64,000 nucleotides of DNA from Micrococcaceae bacterium Sec5.1. GTDB lineage: Bacteria; Actinomycetota; Actinomycetes; Actinomycetales; Micrococcaceae. Below, one piece after another: positions 7,998 to 17,800 of the stretch. Position numbers and translations under genes: made by a program. Under the pieces are notes generated by a model. That model ran no database searches. It was not told where the DNA came from and was given only the letters and a program-made list of their open reading frames with translations. Numbering within the stretch: position 1 is the stretch's first letter; the number at the start of each line of letters is the position of its first letter. The stretch lies in NCBI GenBank assembly GCA_039636795.1, contig CP143430.1, positions 1,488,001-1,552,000 on the forward strand. Reading direction: 5' to 3'.

Positions 7998-10505
7998 ATG
8001 TTGCCGGACCCCTGGCTGGACCAAGACACTGTCACAGTCGGGCTGAGGCCGCCAACATTCCCGGACCGGAAGCAGATCCTGGATCTGATCCTTTCGGCAG
8101 TACCATCTCCGTCCAGCAACGGCATAGTTGTGACAGGCGACAGGGGATCTGGAAAGAGCCATTTGTTGCTCTCCATCAAAGCAGGACTCCCGGACTCCGT
8201 GGACGTTCGCACATTCGCCGGCAAACCGGAACTCCAGACAACCGTCTACGGTGCTTTGAGCGCACCAGTAGAGCCCTCCGGCGAACAAACGGCCCTCCCT
8301 GGCCTTCATGTCCTGCGGGCGCTCACCCAAAGCCTGGGTCCAGCGGAATACCTGTACACACCACCGTTTGCACGGCGTCGAGGCAAGCGTCACCCTGAGC
8401 CTAAACGGCCTCCACTGGTCCTCCTCGTGGACGACATCCACTTCGTTGATCCTGCATCCCTCGCGGTTTTGTTGCAGCTGATGCCGGGATTCGGAGCCAC
8501 CTTGGTGGCGACGGCGGACAGCCGCCGCCCGCTTCCGCCAGATCTGTACCAGTTGTGGGAAGAAGGATTTCTCGAGCAGTACTTCCTGGCTCCCTTTACG
8601 TTCAGCGAGGCACAGGCACTGTCCGAGGACCTACTGGGCGGAAAGGTTCAAAGACGCGCCAGCAGTCTCCTGGCGGCGATGTGCGGATTCAACGTAGGAC
8701 TCCTTTGCCTCGCCATCCAGGATGCACGCAGCGCCCACCTCCTGGTGGAGCGCGACGGTTACTGGACCATGGACGTACGGGCACATTGCCAATGGCCAGG
8801 GGTGGTTGAGCATGTCCGGGCCGACATCTCCCAGCATGCTGCGGAAGAACTGAAGGCGTTGGAGGTTATTGCGCTCGCCGAGCCCCTGGCCTTGGATGTT
8901 GTTGAGCACCACTTCGGCCAGAAAGCCGTGGAACACCTTCTTGACTCACACGACATCCGGGTGCTGCCTGGAAGGCCGCCGCTTGTCCGTACGAGTTCAT
9001 GGCTGAGGGGCGAGGGCATCCGGCTGTCCGTTCCCCACTCGCGCAGCACGGCGCTCCGACTTGGCATCGAGGAGCCGGGACTCACGGCGGACTCCGCACC
9101 CGCAATGCTGAGGTGGATGACCTGGACGCTCGATTGCGGGCTGAGCCTCTCCGACGAACTCATCCTCGCCGCAGCGCCTGCGGCTGATAAACCGTCCACC
9201 GCTGAGTTGGCCATCCGGGCTTCCGTGGGCATCAACGGTTCAAGTCACCGGAATGAAGCCAGGATGCTCCGTGCCCGGGCACTCATTGCCGAAGGACAGC
9301 TCAAAGAAGCAGCACCGGAGTTGCGTGAGTTGGTGGGCGCAGGAGTGCAGGCGGAGGTGCAGGCCGAGGCTGCTTCCCGGTTGATGGGCCTCAGCCTTTT
9401 GGGAGCGGCCTCACCCATGCCGCCAAAGCCCGACGGCGGGGCGCAAGGGCTGGAGGAACCGTCGGATCCAGCCGCCCGGGTCATGTGGAATGTCCAGGAG
9501 GCCGAACAGCTCCTGCTGTCCGGTGACGCTCCACAGGCGTTGGAAAAGTCTTCCGCTGCCTTGGCCGCCATCAACGCCAATCCGGCGCTGGAAATGTTCC
9601 GGCCAGGGGTCCTCCTCCGCCACGTTTTGCACCTGCGGCACAACCTGTCATGGAGCCAGGTGGACGCCCTCCTGGATTGCCCGTGGGCCTACGCAGTACC
9701 AGCGCACTTGGCCTGGTGCCTGGAAGTAGCGCGGGGATATGCACAGCTCAGCCAGGGCCTTCCCCGGCCCGCCTTGCGAACGCTGGAACCCGTTGTGGCT
9801 GAACTGCACGACGCCGGCCTGCCGCCGGTTCTTCAGCTGGCATCGGCAATGCTGGCGTACTCCGCTGCGCTGTGCGGTGATTCGGAGCAGGCCATGGCAA
9901 GGGTGCAGCAGAGCTTGGTGGCGGGAAAGGACGCAGCCAGTGAAACCCCCGCCAGCCCAGCCCACAACAGTCCCGCCCACGCCGGCCCAACTCGTGAAGG
10001 CCTGTCTGATCAAGGTCCGTTGCCCCAGCTGAGCGCCCTGTTCGTGGCGGCTGCGCAGGACAAGGTTTCGCGCAAACCGAGCCACTTGTTTGCGGTGGCC
10101 GAGGCATTCCATGACCAGCAAAGTCCTTTGATGGAAGCCGAGGCGTTGACCTTCATGACGCTCAACGCAAGCAAGTCCGCCGTCGAGGACCTCGTGGTGC
10201 AGCGCCGCCTTGGTGAGCTTGCCGCCTCGTTGCGGGGGGCCCGCGCGGCGGCGATGGGAACCTTCGCATCGGCTTTGCTGGGCAATGATCCCAAGCTGCT
10301 TGAGTCCGCCGGCAAGAGTCTCTCTGCAGACCGGCAATTCGCAGAGGCGGCCCTCTGTTACGCGCGGGCGGCAAGCGGCTACGAAGCGAGGACCCGCAGT
10401 GCGGCTAGCCGCCGCGCCTGGACCTTGATGGAGCGGCTGCACGGGGCTTTCGACAGCGATGTTGCTCCGCCACTGGGATGGCTGCCCGGTACTGCAGGCC
10501 ATTGA
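7998..10505 (+). CDS. LAL-like STAND ATPase lacking the LuxR DNA-binding domain
   Basis: About 835 residues, clearly related to the two preceding regulators: Walker A TGDRGSGKSHLLLS near residue 43, Walker B PLVLLVDDIHFVDPASL near residue 150, STAND-type ATPase and helical repeat region. It stops at HGAFDSDVAPPLGWLPGTAGH with no HTH at all, so it cannot bind DNA in the way its neighbours do. GGAG (7989-7992) is 5 nt before ATG 7998, which is preferred over GTG 7992. The stop codon lies in the first unit of an 18-bp tandem repeat. It may be a decoy, partner or sensor-only paralog, or a gene that lost its 3' end; this is inference. Confidence 0.85.
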   Translation: MLPDPWLDQDTVTVGLRPPTFPDRKQILDLILSAVPSPSSNGIVVTGDRGSGKSHLLLSIKAGLPDSVDVRTFAGKPELQTTVYGALSAPVEPSGEQTALPGLHVLRALTQSLGPAEYLYTPPFARRRGKRHPEPKRPPLVLLVDDIHFVDPASLAVLLQLMPGFGATLVATADSRRPLPPDLYQLWEEGFLEQYFLAPFTFSEAQALSEDLLGGKVQRRASSLLAAMCGFNVGLLCLAIQDARSAHLLVERDGYWTMDVRAHCQWPGVVEHVRADISQHAAEELKALEVIALAEPLALDVVEHHFGQKAVEHLLDSHDIRVLPGRPPLVRTSSWLRGEGIRLSVPHSRSTALRLGIEEPGLTADSAPAMLRWMTWTLDCGLSLSDELILAAAPAADKPSTAELAIRASVGINGSSHRNEARMLRARALIAEGQLKEAAPELRELVGAGVQAEVQAEAASRLMGLSLLGAASPMPPKPDGGAQGLEEPSDPAARVMWNVQEAEQLLLSGDAPQALEKSSAALAAINANPALEMFRPGVLLRHVLHLRHNLSWSQVDALLDCPWAYAVPAHLAWCLEVARGYAQLSQGLPRPALRTLEPVVAELHDAGLPPVLQLASAMLAYSAALCGDSEQAMARVQQSLVAGKDAASETPASPAHNSPAHAGPTREGLSDQGPLPQLSALFVAAAQDKVSRKPSHLFAVAEAFHDQQSPLMEAEALTFMTLNASKSAVEDLVVQRRLGELAASLRGARAAAMGTFASALLGNDPKLLESAGKSLSADRQFAEAALCYARAASGYEARTRSAASRRAWTLMERLHGAFDSDVAPPLGWLPGTAGH

Positions 10506-10561
10506 CATACTGCAGGCCATTGAAGGACTGCTGGAGACTGAAATACTGCAGGATATTGACG
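10490..10561 (+). repeat. 18-bp tandem repeat, four units, spanning the stop codon
   Basis: Units at 10490-10507, 10508-10525, 10526-10543 and 10544-10561. Units 1, 2 and 4 begin TACTGCAGG; unit 3 is diverged (GACTGCTGGAGACTGAAA). Read in the frame of the upstream ATPase, each unit encodes Thr-Ala-Gly-X-stop, giving TGA at 10503, 10521, 10539 and 10557. In the SufS frame the same bases stay open as hexapeptides (ILQAID, ILQAIE, GLLETE, ILQDID). Confidence 0.9.
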
Positions 10562-10638
10562 TGCTGTACGGCACATCTCCGGGGACGTCGGGCCGTGGGA
10601 TAATTGAGTGTCCCCGAAGGATTTCCAAGGAGTGCCCC

Positions 10639-11967
10639 TTGACAGTCGTATCAACTCCCGCCTCATTGCAGCAGTCCGTGGTTCCCGCCATGGACAATGC
10701 GGAGGTGTTGCGGATCCGGAACGACTTCCCCGTCCTGGACCAACTGGTCAACGGCAAGCCGTTGATCTATCTCGATTCCGGGGCTACGTCCCAGAACCCC
10801 TTGAGCGTGATCGAGGCCGAGCAGGAGTTCTACGAGCAACGCAACGCCGCAGTACACCGTGGTGCACACCAACTTGCGGTGAGCGCGACTGAGGCCTTTG
10901 AGGATGCCCGCCAGACGGTGGCGGACTTTATCGGCGCCCAATACGAGGAAACCGTGTGGACGTCCAATGCGACGGAGGGCCTGAACCTCATTAGCTACGC
11001 TCTGTCCAACGCCGCTTTGTGGGCTGCGCAGGGCCGTGGCAGCTCAGCGTTGAAGGAGCTGGGGATCGGCCCCGGCGACGAAATCGTGGTCACGGAGATG
11101 GAGCACCACGCCAACCTGATCCCCTGGCAGGAACTCGCCTTCCGGACCGGAGCCACACTCAAATACATTCCCATCACCGACGATGGCACCCTTCGCCTGG
11201 ACGCCGCAGCAGAGATCGTGGGGGAGCGCACCCGCCTGCTGGCTTTCACCCACGCCTCCAACGTCCTGGGCACCATCAACCCCGTTGCCGAACTCGTGGC
11301 TCTCGCCCGACGCGCGGGGGCGTTGGTGGTCCTGGATGCTTGCCAGTCAGTGCCTCACATGCCCATTGACGTCAAGGACCTGGACGTTGACTTCGCGGTT
11401 TTCTCGGGCCATAAGATGTTGGCCCCCACGGGCGTCGGCGTCCTGTACGGCAAGCAGGAACTCCTGGATGTCCTTCCGCCGTTCCTCACAGGTGGTTCCA
11501 TGATCACTACTGTCACCATGGAGCGCGCCGAATATTTGCCTGCCCCCCAGCGCTTCGAAGCCGGAACCCAGCGCATCTCCCAGGCGGTTGCCCTTGCCAC
11601 TGCCATGAACTACTTGTCCGAAACCGGGATCGACCGCATCCATGCTTGGGAAGCCACGTTGGGTCAGCGCCTGGTCAAGGGACTTGAGGGCATCGACGGC
11701 ATCCGCGTGGTGGGCCCTGCTTCTGGTGCGGAACGCATCGGACTGGCTGCTTTCGACGTCGCCGGTGTCCATGCGCACGACGTCGGCCAGTTCCTTGACG
11801 ATCGCGGCATCGCCGTTCGCGTCGGCCACCATTGCGCCCAGCCACTGCACCGCCGCTTGGGGCTGACTGCTACTACCCGGGCAAGTACGTACCTTTACAA
11901 CACCACGGACGACGTCGATGCCTTCCTTGACGCCGTGTCTGGCGTTCGGGCCTATTTCCAGGCCTGA
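10639..11967 (+). CDS. sufS: SufS-type group II cysteine desulfurase
   Basis: 442 residues from TTG 10639, which has AAGGAG (10627-10632) 6 nt upstream; ATG 10690 is an alternative start. PLP enzyme that takes sulfur from cysteine for Fe-S cluster assembly. FSGHKM carries the PLP lysine (Lys259), HHANLIPWQ and VLDACQSVPH line the cofactor site, and RVGHHCAQPLHRRLG carries catalytic Cys399. A loop around residues 126-146 is longer than in the E. coli enzyme. sufU follows after 59 nt, the usual Gram-positive/actinobacterial SufS-SufU pair, and would accept the persulfide. The frame is open far upstream through the repeat, but that part is unlikely to be translated. Confidence 0.95.
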   Translation: MTVVSTPASLQQSVVPAMDNAEVLRIRNDFPVLDQLVNGKPLIYLDSGATSQNPLSVIEAEQEFYEQRNAAVHRGAHQLAVSATEAFEDARQTVADFIGAQYEETVWTSNATEGLNLISYALSNAALWAAQGRGSSALKELGIGPGDEIVVTEMEHHANLIPWQELAFRTGATLKYIPITDDGTLRLDAAAEIVGERTRLLAFTHASNVLGTINPVAELVALARRAGALVVLDACQSVPHMPIDVKDLDVDFAVFSGHKMLAPTGVGVLYGKQELLDVLPPFLTGGSMITTVTMERAEYLPAPQRFEAGTQRISQAVALATAMNYLSETGIDRIHAWEATLGQRLVKGLEGIDGIRVVGPASGAERIGLAAFDVAGVHAHDVGQFLDDRGIAVRVGHHCAQPLHRRLGLTATTRASTYLYNTTDDVDAFLDAVSGVRAYFQA

Positions 11968-12026
11968 CCCACGCGGCCGAACTGCAGCCGCTTCCCACAC
12001 ACTTCCACGAACGGGTAACCAGCACC

Positions 12027-12479
12027 ATGAGTCTTGACCAGCTGTACCAGCAGATCATCCTGGACCACTCCAAGCAGCGGCACGGCAGCGGGCTGGCGGG
12101 CACGGAAGTCCCAACGGGCACGTCAACCGGGCAATCCCACCAACTCAACCCGGTCTGCGGGGACGAGGTAACGCTCCGACTGGCTGTCGCCGATGGAACG
12201 GTCAAGCAGATCAGCTGGGACGGTGAAGGCTGTTCCATCTCCATGGCGTCGGCTTCAGTGTTGACCGACCTCGGCGAGGGAATGTCGGTAGAGGAATTGC
12301 ACGCCGTGATCGATAACTTCCGTGAGGTGCTCCGCTCGCGTGGAAAGGTGCAGGCGGATCCAGAGATTCTGGGAGACGCTGCCGCGTTCGAAGGTGTGGC
12401 CCGCTACGCCGCCCGGGTTAAATGCGCCATGATTTCATGGGTTGCTGCGGAGGACGCGCTGAACCAGGCGACGGCCTAG
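12027..12479 (+). CDS. sufU: SufU-type zinc sulfurtransferase for Fe-S assembly
   Basis: 150 residues. The three conserved cysteines of SufU are present at Cys44 (NPVCGDE), Cys69 (GEGCSIS) and Cys133 (RVKCAMI), with Asp46, matching the zinc site. The insertion between the second and third cysteines typical of SufU, as opposed to IscU, is present. It takes persulfide sulfur from SufS, its upstream partner. The gene is convergent with nhaA. Confidence 0.94.
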   Translation: MSLDQLYQQIILDHSKQRHGSGLAGTEVPTGTSTGQSHQLNPVCGDEVTLRLAVADGTVKQISWDGEGCSISMASASVLTDLGEGMSVEELHAVIDNFREVLRSRGKVQADPEILGDAAAFEGVARYAARVKCAMISWVAAEDALNQATA

Positions 12480-12503
12480 CAGCCTATCGAGCAGCGGCGG
12501 AGC

Positions 12504-12524
12504 AGCCCCGCGCTAGGCGCGGCT
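12504..12524. terminator. Compact hairpin between convergent sufU and nhaA
   Basis: CCGCGC (12508-12513) pairs with GCGCGG (12517-12522) around the TAG stop of nhaA, with AGC/GCT flanks. There is no T-tract. It could serve both converging transcripts. Confidence 0.35.
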
Positions 12525-13811
12525 GAAGACGTCAGGTACGCCGTCGCCGTCGTCGTCCCGTTGTTCTTCTGCCTGAACCTGGCGGTACCGCCGGTTCCGG
12601 GCCCTGAGCACGACGGCGGCCAGCAGCGCCGCGATCAGGGAACCTGCCAGGATGGCCACCTTGGCGTGGTCATTGTGTGCAGACCCCGCGCCGAAGCTCA
12701 GCTCGCCGATCAACAGGGAGACGGTGAACCCGATCCCGGCCAGCAGTGCCAACCCAAAGAGGTCGATCCACGCAATGCTGGAATCCAGGCTCGCACGGGT
12801 GGTTTTGGTCACCAGGAACGTGGTACCGAAGACGCCTACGGCCTTGCCTATTACCAACGCCGCAACAATTCCCACGGCCACCGGATCACTGAGCGCGGCC
12901 CGCATGCCATCGAACCCGCCCAGCGCCACCCCAGCGGAGAAAAACGCGAAGACAGGCACGGCGAATCCCGCGGAGAATGGGCGCAGCCGGTGCTCGAAGT
13001 GCTCAGCGAGCCCTTCCTCCGGCTCACCCTTTTTCCCGCTGTTGAAGACCGGAACCGCAAAGCCCAGCAGCACCCCGGCCACGGTGGCATGGATGCCGGA
13101 GGCATGGACGAAACCCCAGGTGGCCAGGGCCAAGGGGAGCAGGATGTACCAACTGCGGATCCGCTTCTGGACCAGGAACGTGAAAAGGGCCAGCGGCACC
13201 AGCGCGGCCAGGAGCATAAGGGGCTGGGTCCCGGTGGAGTAGAAGAAGGCGATGATGCCGATGGCGATGAGGTCGTCCACCACCGCGAGTGTCAGCAGGA
13301 AGGTCCGGAGCGCGGCGGGCAGGTGTGTGTTGATCACGGCTAGGACGGCCAGGGCAAAGGCGATGTCCGTAGCCGTGGGAATGGCCCAGCCTTTGAGTGT
13401 CTCCGAGGCGGAGCCGAGGTTGAAGAGGACGTAGATCAGGGCAGGAATAACAACTCCACCAACGGCGGCGGCCACCGGTACAACGGCGCGGGCCGGTTTC
13501 CGGAGTTCCCCCGCAACGAACTCCCGTTTGAGTTCAAGGCCTGCGAGGAAGAAGAACACAGCCAGCAGGCCGTCGGAGGCCCAATGCCCGACGCTGAGCT
13601 GCAGGTGCCAGGGTTCGTAGCCTATTTTGAGGTCGCGTAATGCAAAGTAACCGTCAGCGGCGGGGGAGTTTGCCCAAATCAGCGCAATGACGGTGGCGGC
13701 CAGAAGGAGGGCGCCGCCCACGGTCTCTGTTCGAAGGATCGAGAGGATCCGGCGGTACTCGGGGTAGCTGGAGCGGCTGAAAACAATGGTGGTCAGGGGT
13801 TGTTTGGCCAC
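12513..13811 (-). CDS. nhaA: Na+/H+ antiporter NhaA
   Basis: 432 residues from GTG 13811, with AGGAG 5 nt upstream. The frame runs further upstream, but that part lacks family similarity. It exchanges external protons for internal Na+ across the membrane. NhaA features are visible: GYFALRDL entry, the [20 protein letters not shown] helix, [15 protein letters not shown] and the [22 protein letters not shown] segment carrying the paired aspartates of the ion site, followed by the usual C-terminal helices. Unusual is the hydrophilic tail [15 protein letters not shown], which resembles a single thrombospondin-type-3/EF-hand-like calcium loop. Confidence 0.95.
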   Translation of the reverse strand: MAKQPLTTIVFSRSSYPEYRRILSILRTETVGGALLLAATVIALIWANSPAADGYFALRDLKIGYEPWHLQLSVGHWASDGLLAVFFFLAGLELKREFVAGELRKPARAVVPVAAAVGGVVIPALIYVLFNLGSASETLKGWAIPTATDIAFALAVLAVINTHLPAALRTFLLTLAVVDDLIAIGIIAFFYSTGTQPLMLLAALVPLALFTFLVQKRIRSWYILLPLALATWGFVHASGIHATVAGVLLGFAVPVFNSGKKGEPEEGLAEHFEHRLRPFSAGFAVPVFAFFSAGVALGGFDGMRAALSDPVAVGIVAALVIGKAVGVFGTTFLVTKTTRASLDSSIAWIDLFGLALLAGIGFTVSLLIGELSFGAGSAHNDHAKVAILAGSLIAALLAAVVLRARNRRYRQVQAEEQRDDDGDGVPDVFSRA

Positions 13812-13897
13812 GGTGGCTCCTGTGGGTCGAGTAGTCCAGGGCAGGCATCGCAAAGACACCGCCGACCAGACTTCCCGGCACACCAAAGTCCATTCTA

Positions 13898-13963
13898 CCC
13901 AAGTGAGTCGCAGCAGTGCGCGTTATGAGCTCTCAAAACGCGCACTGCTGCGACTTACTTGGG
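13898..13963. repeat. 27-bp near-perfect inverted repeat (long hairpin)
   Basis: Arms 13898-13924 and 13937-13963 match at 26 of 27 positions, separated by 12 nt containing GAGCTC. The core is GTCGCAGCAGTGCGCGTT. It lies between the start of nhaA and the stop of the small membrane gene, with no T-tract on either side. Confidence 0.9.
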
Positions 13964-13969
13964 CGAAAC

Positions 13970-14191
13970 TTAGGCGAGAAGCCCCGTGATCCCGATGACC
14001 GCCGTCGCTAGTCCCAGCACCATGGAAATGGACACCAGGATCACGTGGACGGTCAGGAACCTTGTGGCCTTCCCGGCAGCGTCGCGGGCCCGGGGGTCCT
14101 TCATGACGCGCTTCAGGAACTGCGGCCATACAACCAGGGACCATACGCCGGCAACGATCAGGACCCAGCCCAGAATGGCGGGGAGCTGCAT
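13970..14191 (-). CDS. Small conserved membrane protein (SCO4848-like)
   Basis: 73 residues with two hydrophobic helices (residues 5-22 and about 47-71) joined by a basic loop, PQFLKRVMKDPRARDAAGKATRF. The layout and the VVWPQFLKRV motif resemble the small actinobacterial membrane proteins annotated as the SCO4848 family; no function is known. It starts just after the stop of the DUF2505 gene (spacing 1 nt), so the two are one transcription unit. Confidence 0.75.
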   Translation of the reverse strand: MQLPAILGWVLIVAGVWSLVVWPQFLKRVMKDPRARDAAGKATRFLTVHVILVSISMVLGLATAVIGITGLLA

Positions 14192-14192
14192 G

Positions 14193-14690
14193 CTAGTGGC
14201 TTTCGAGCCAGGCCTGCGCCTGCTGGGACTGGATGTTCAGGGCCTTGCCAACCATCGGTTCAGCAGCATCGGCAATCTTGCCGCCGAGGAATGGAACCGA
14301 CGAGGAAACGTTGCCCTCGAGCTCGATCCGGGTGTTCGCGCCTTCAGCCACGAGGCGCTGGACGGCCGTGACGTCAAGCGGAGCGCCGGAGACCTTCAAG
14401 GCAATCTTGCTGGCGCGGGAGCCGTCTGCTGCGGGCGCCTCCCACTGCTCGGTCTGCGTAACGGTCAGGCGCTCGCCCACGAACTTGCGGGCAATATCCG
14501 GCAGACGGGTAGTGGGCAGAGTACGAACCGTGGTGGTGCTGAAAGCGCCAGCAGGGTCGCCGTCGATCGTGAACGATTCCAGGGAGCCGCCCACCAGTTC
14601 GCTCGTGTGACGCAGAAAGTCTTCGTCGACAAAGACGGCCGCTACTCGGTCAACGCTGTGCGGCAGGGTGGTGGATGCACTCAGGGCCAT
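14193..14690 (-). CDS. DUF2505-domain protein
   Basis: 165 residues. It begins MALSASTTLPHSVDRVAAVF and carries the START/SRPBCC-like beta-helix pattern seen in actinobacterial DUF2505 proteins: an early VDEDFLRH segment, TEQWEAP in the middle, and a long C-terminal helix KIADAAEPMVGKALNIQSQ. Proteins of this fold bind hydrophobic ligands, but no role is established for the family. GGAGGA precedes the ATG by 4 nt. It is divergent from mfd and precedes the small membrane gene. Confidence 0.85.
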   Translation of the reverse strand: MALSASTTLPHSVDRVAAVFVDEDFLRHTSELVGGSLESFTIDGDPAGAFSTTTVRTLPTTRLPDIARKFVGERLTVTQTEQWEAPAADGSRASKIALKVSGAPLDVTAVQRLVAEGANTRIELEGNVSSSVPFLGGKIADAAEPMVGKALNIQSQQAQAWLESH

Positions 14691-14884
14691 GGGTCCTCCG
14701 TGGATATGTTGGTGGTGAAGCTCTTTTAGCTCCCAACATCCTACGGGGTGTCCGTGGCCACAGCGGAAATGTCCCAGCCATCAACGGGCCCTGAGGGAGG
14801 GGTAGGCTGGAATGACCCGGCATTCGTTCGAATTTCCGGGCATTTGTGTTGCCTGCCCTTGGACCCACCCTAGGAGTTTCAGCC

Positions 14885-17800
14885 ATGAGCCTCAACGGTC
14901 TGCGCCGCGCACTGGCGGAGGACAAGACTTTTGCGCGCGTCCGAACTGAGGCTCAGCGGGCCTTTTCGGCCCGGAGCACCGACTACCAGATCAGCGCCCC
15001 TACCGGTATGCGGGCAGTTCTCCTTGCAGAAATGGCCGATGGCCTTGCTGCCCAAGGAGCCGACGCCGCGAACGCCCCTGTTGTGCTGGCAGTCACCGCC
15101 ACCGGGCGTGAGGCCGAGGACCTGACAGCGGCACTCGCCTCCTATCTCCCCGCGGACTCGGTGGCTACTTTCCCCAGTTGGGAAACCCTCCCGCACGAGC
15201 GGCTCTCGCCGCGTTCGGACACCGTAGGTCGCAGGCTCTCCGTCCTGCGCCGCCTGACCCACCCTGAAACCTCGACGGCGGCACCCTTGCGTGTGGTGGT
15301 TACTCCGGTTCGCGCCGTGGTCCAGCCGATTGTTGCCGGTTTGGGCGACCTCGTTCCCGTAACGCTGCAGGTAGGGCAGGAACGCTCGTTCACCGATGTT
15401 GTCCGGGCCCTCTCCGACGCCGCCTATGCCCGGGTTGACATGGTGACGCACCGAGGTGAATTCGCGGTTCGCGGCGGCATCCTGGATGTTTTCCCTCCCA
15501 CGGAGGACCATCCCATCCGTGTGGAGTTCTTCGGCGATGAAGTTGACCAAATGCGCTGGTTCGCTGTGGCCGACCAGCGTTCGCTGTCCGCTCCCGGGAT
15601 CCACCACCCCACGGAACTGCACGCCCCGCCGTGCCGTGAAATCCTGATCACGCCCTCCGTCATGTCCCGCGCTGCCAAGCTCAAAGCCGATATGCCGGCG
15701 GCGGCTGACATGCTGGAGAAGATCGCCGGTGGGATCGCCGTTGAAGGTATGGAGTCCTTGGCTCCGGTCCTGGTGGATGCCATGGTCCCGTTCGTGGACC
15801 AGCTTCCGGCCGGGTCCTTGAGCGTGGTCATCGAACCGGAAAAGGTTCGCACCCGCGCGCACGACCTCGCTGCTACCAACGAAGAGTTCCTGGAAGCTGC
15901 TTGGTCAACGGCGTCCGACGGCGGTTCCGCGCCACTGGATCTGTCCTCCCAGGCATCCACTGACTTGCACGCCGCGAGCTTCCGTTCTCTGACAGACACC
16001 CGATCCGCCGCCTTGGAACACGGAGTGTCCTGGTGGTCCATCACTTCGCTCGCAACGGACGAGGACCTGGTGTTGGACATCGACGTCCTCAACCTGCATG
16101 CCCGGGAGCCGCGCGGTTACCAGGGCGAGGTCGCGGAAATGCTGGACTTCATCGGCTCACGTGTCCGCGAGCAGTGGCGCCTTGTGGTTGTTACGGACGG
16201 CCCGGGGCCGGCACAGCGCCTGGTTGAGCTGTTCCACGATGCCGACATCCCCTGTGCACGAGTGGACTCGCTGGATAAGGATCCGCAGCCGGGCATCATC
16301 GAGGTGACCACTGCCGCCGTCGGGCGTGGTTTTGTCCTGGACGGCCTCAAACTGGGCCTGTTGACCGAAGCTGACCTGCTGGGCCGCGCCACCGCCAGTT
16401 CCACCAAGGACATGCGGCGCATGCCGTCCAAGCGGCGGAATGCAGTGGACCCCTTGCAATTGCACGCAGGTGACTTTGTGGTTCATGAGCAGCACGGAAT
16501 CGGGCGGTTCGTGGAGCTCATTCAGCGCAAGGTGACCGGAACGTCGTCCTCTGATGCGGGGCTGCGTGAATACTTGGTGCTGGAGTACGCAGCATCCAAG
16601 CGCGGTGCTCCGGGGGACCGTTTGTTTGTCCCCACGGACCAGCTGGATCAGGTCACGCGCTACGTCGGCGGGGACGCCCCTGCCTTGAGCAAGATGGGCG
16701 GCGCTGACTGGGCCAGCACCAAGTCCAAGGCCCGCAAGGCCGTCAAGGAGATCGCCGGAGAGCTCATCCGGCTGTACTCGGCCCGGATGGCCTCCCGCGG
16801 ACACGCCTTCGCCCCGGACACTCCGTGGCAGCGCGAGCTCGAGGAAGCTTTCCCGTATGTGGAGACCCCCGACCAGCTGACCACCATCAACGAGGTCAAG
16901 GCGGACATGGAGCGGGAAATCCCCATGGACCGGCTCGTTTCCGGCGACGTTGGCTACGGCAAAACCGAGATCGCAGTCCGCGCCGCTTTCAAAGCTGTCC
17001 AGGACGGCAAGCAGGTGGCAGTCCTGGTGCCCACCACGCTGTTGGCCCAGCAGCACTACGAAACTTTCACCGAGCGTTTCTCCGGATTCCCGCTGCGGGT
17101 GAAACCCCTTTCGCGGTTCCAAAGCGGCAAGGAAGCAAAAGAAACCGCCGACGGCGTCAAGAGCGGCGCCGTCGATGTTGTGATCGGTACGCACCGGCTG
17201 CTGTCCAAGGACTTTGAGTTCAAGGACCTGGGGTTGGTGATCGTGGATGAAGAGCAGCGCTTCGGTGTGGAACACAAGGAAGCACTGAAGAAGATGCGCA
17301 CCAACGTGGACGTGCTGGCCATGAGTGCCACGCCGATTCCGCGAACCTTGGAAATGTCCCTGACGGGTATCCGCGAGACGTCCACGCTGGCAACCCCGCC
17401 GGAGGAACGCCACCCGGTACTCACCTATGTGGGTCCGTTCACCAACAAGCAGACGTCAGCGGCCATTCGTCGTGAGCTGATGCGCGAAGGGCAGGTGTTC
17501 TTCGTGCATAACCGCGTGTCCTCGATTGAACGAATTGCCGCACAGATCCGCGAGCTGGTCCCCGAGGCCAGGGTGGAAGTGGCGCACGGCCAGATGTCCG
17601 AGAGCCGCCTTGAGAAGATCATTGTGGACTTCTGGGAGAAACGGTTCGACGTCCTGGTCTGCACCACCATCATTGAAACCGGGCTGGACATCTCCAACGC
17701 CAACACCCTGATTGTGGACGGCGCCGACAAGTACGGACTTTCGCAACTCCACCAGCTCCGTGGCCGTGTTGGTCGTGGCCGTGAACGTGCCTACGCCTAC

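Noticed and set aside
10490-10561. Possible CRISPR-like array
   Set aside because: Units are only 18 bp with no spacers, and there are no cas genes.
10459-10638. Upstream in-frame extension of SufS through the repeat
   Set aside because: A good ribosome-binding site sits before TTG 10639, and the extension overlaps the end of the upstream gene and is not family-like.
12561-13343. Long open frame on the plus strand opposite nhaA
   Set aside because: Antisense shadow: composition follows third-position GC of nhaA, no domain, no ribosome-binding site.
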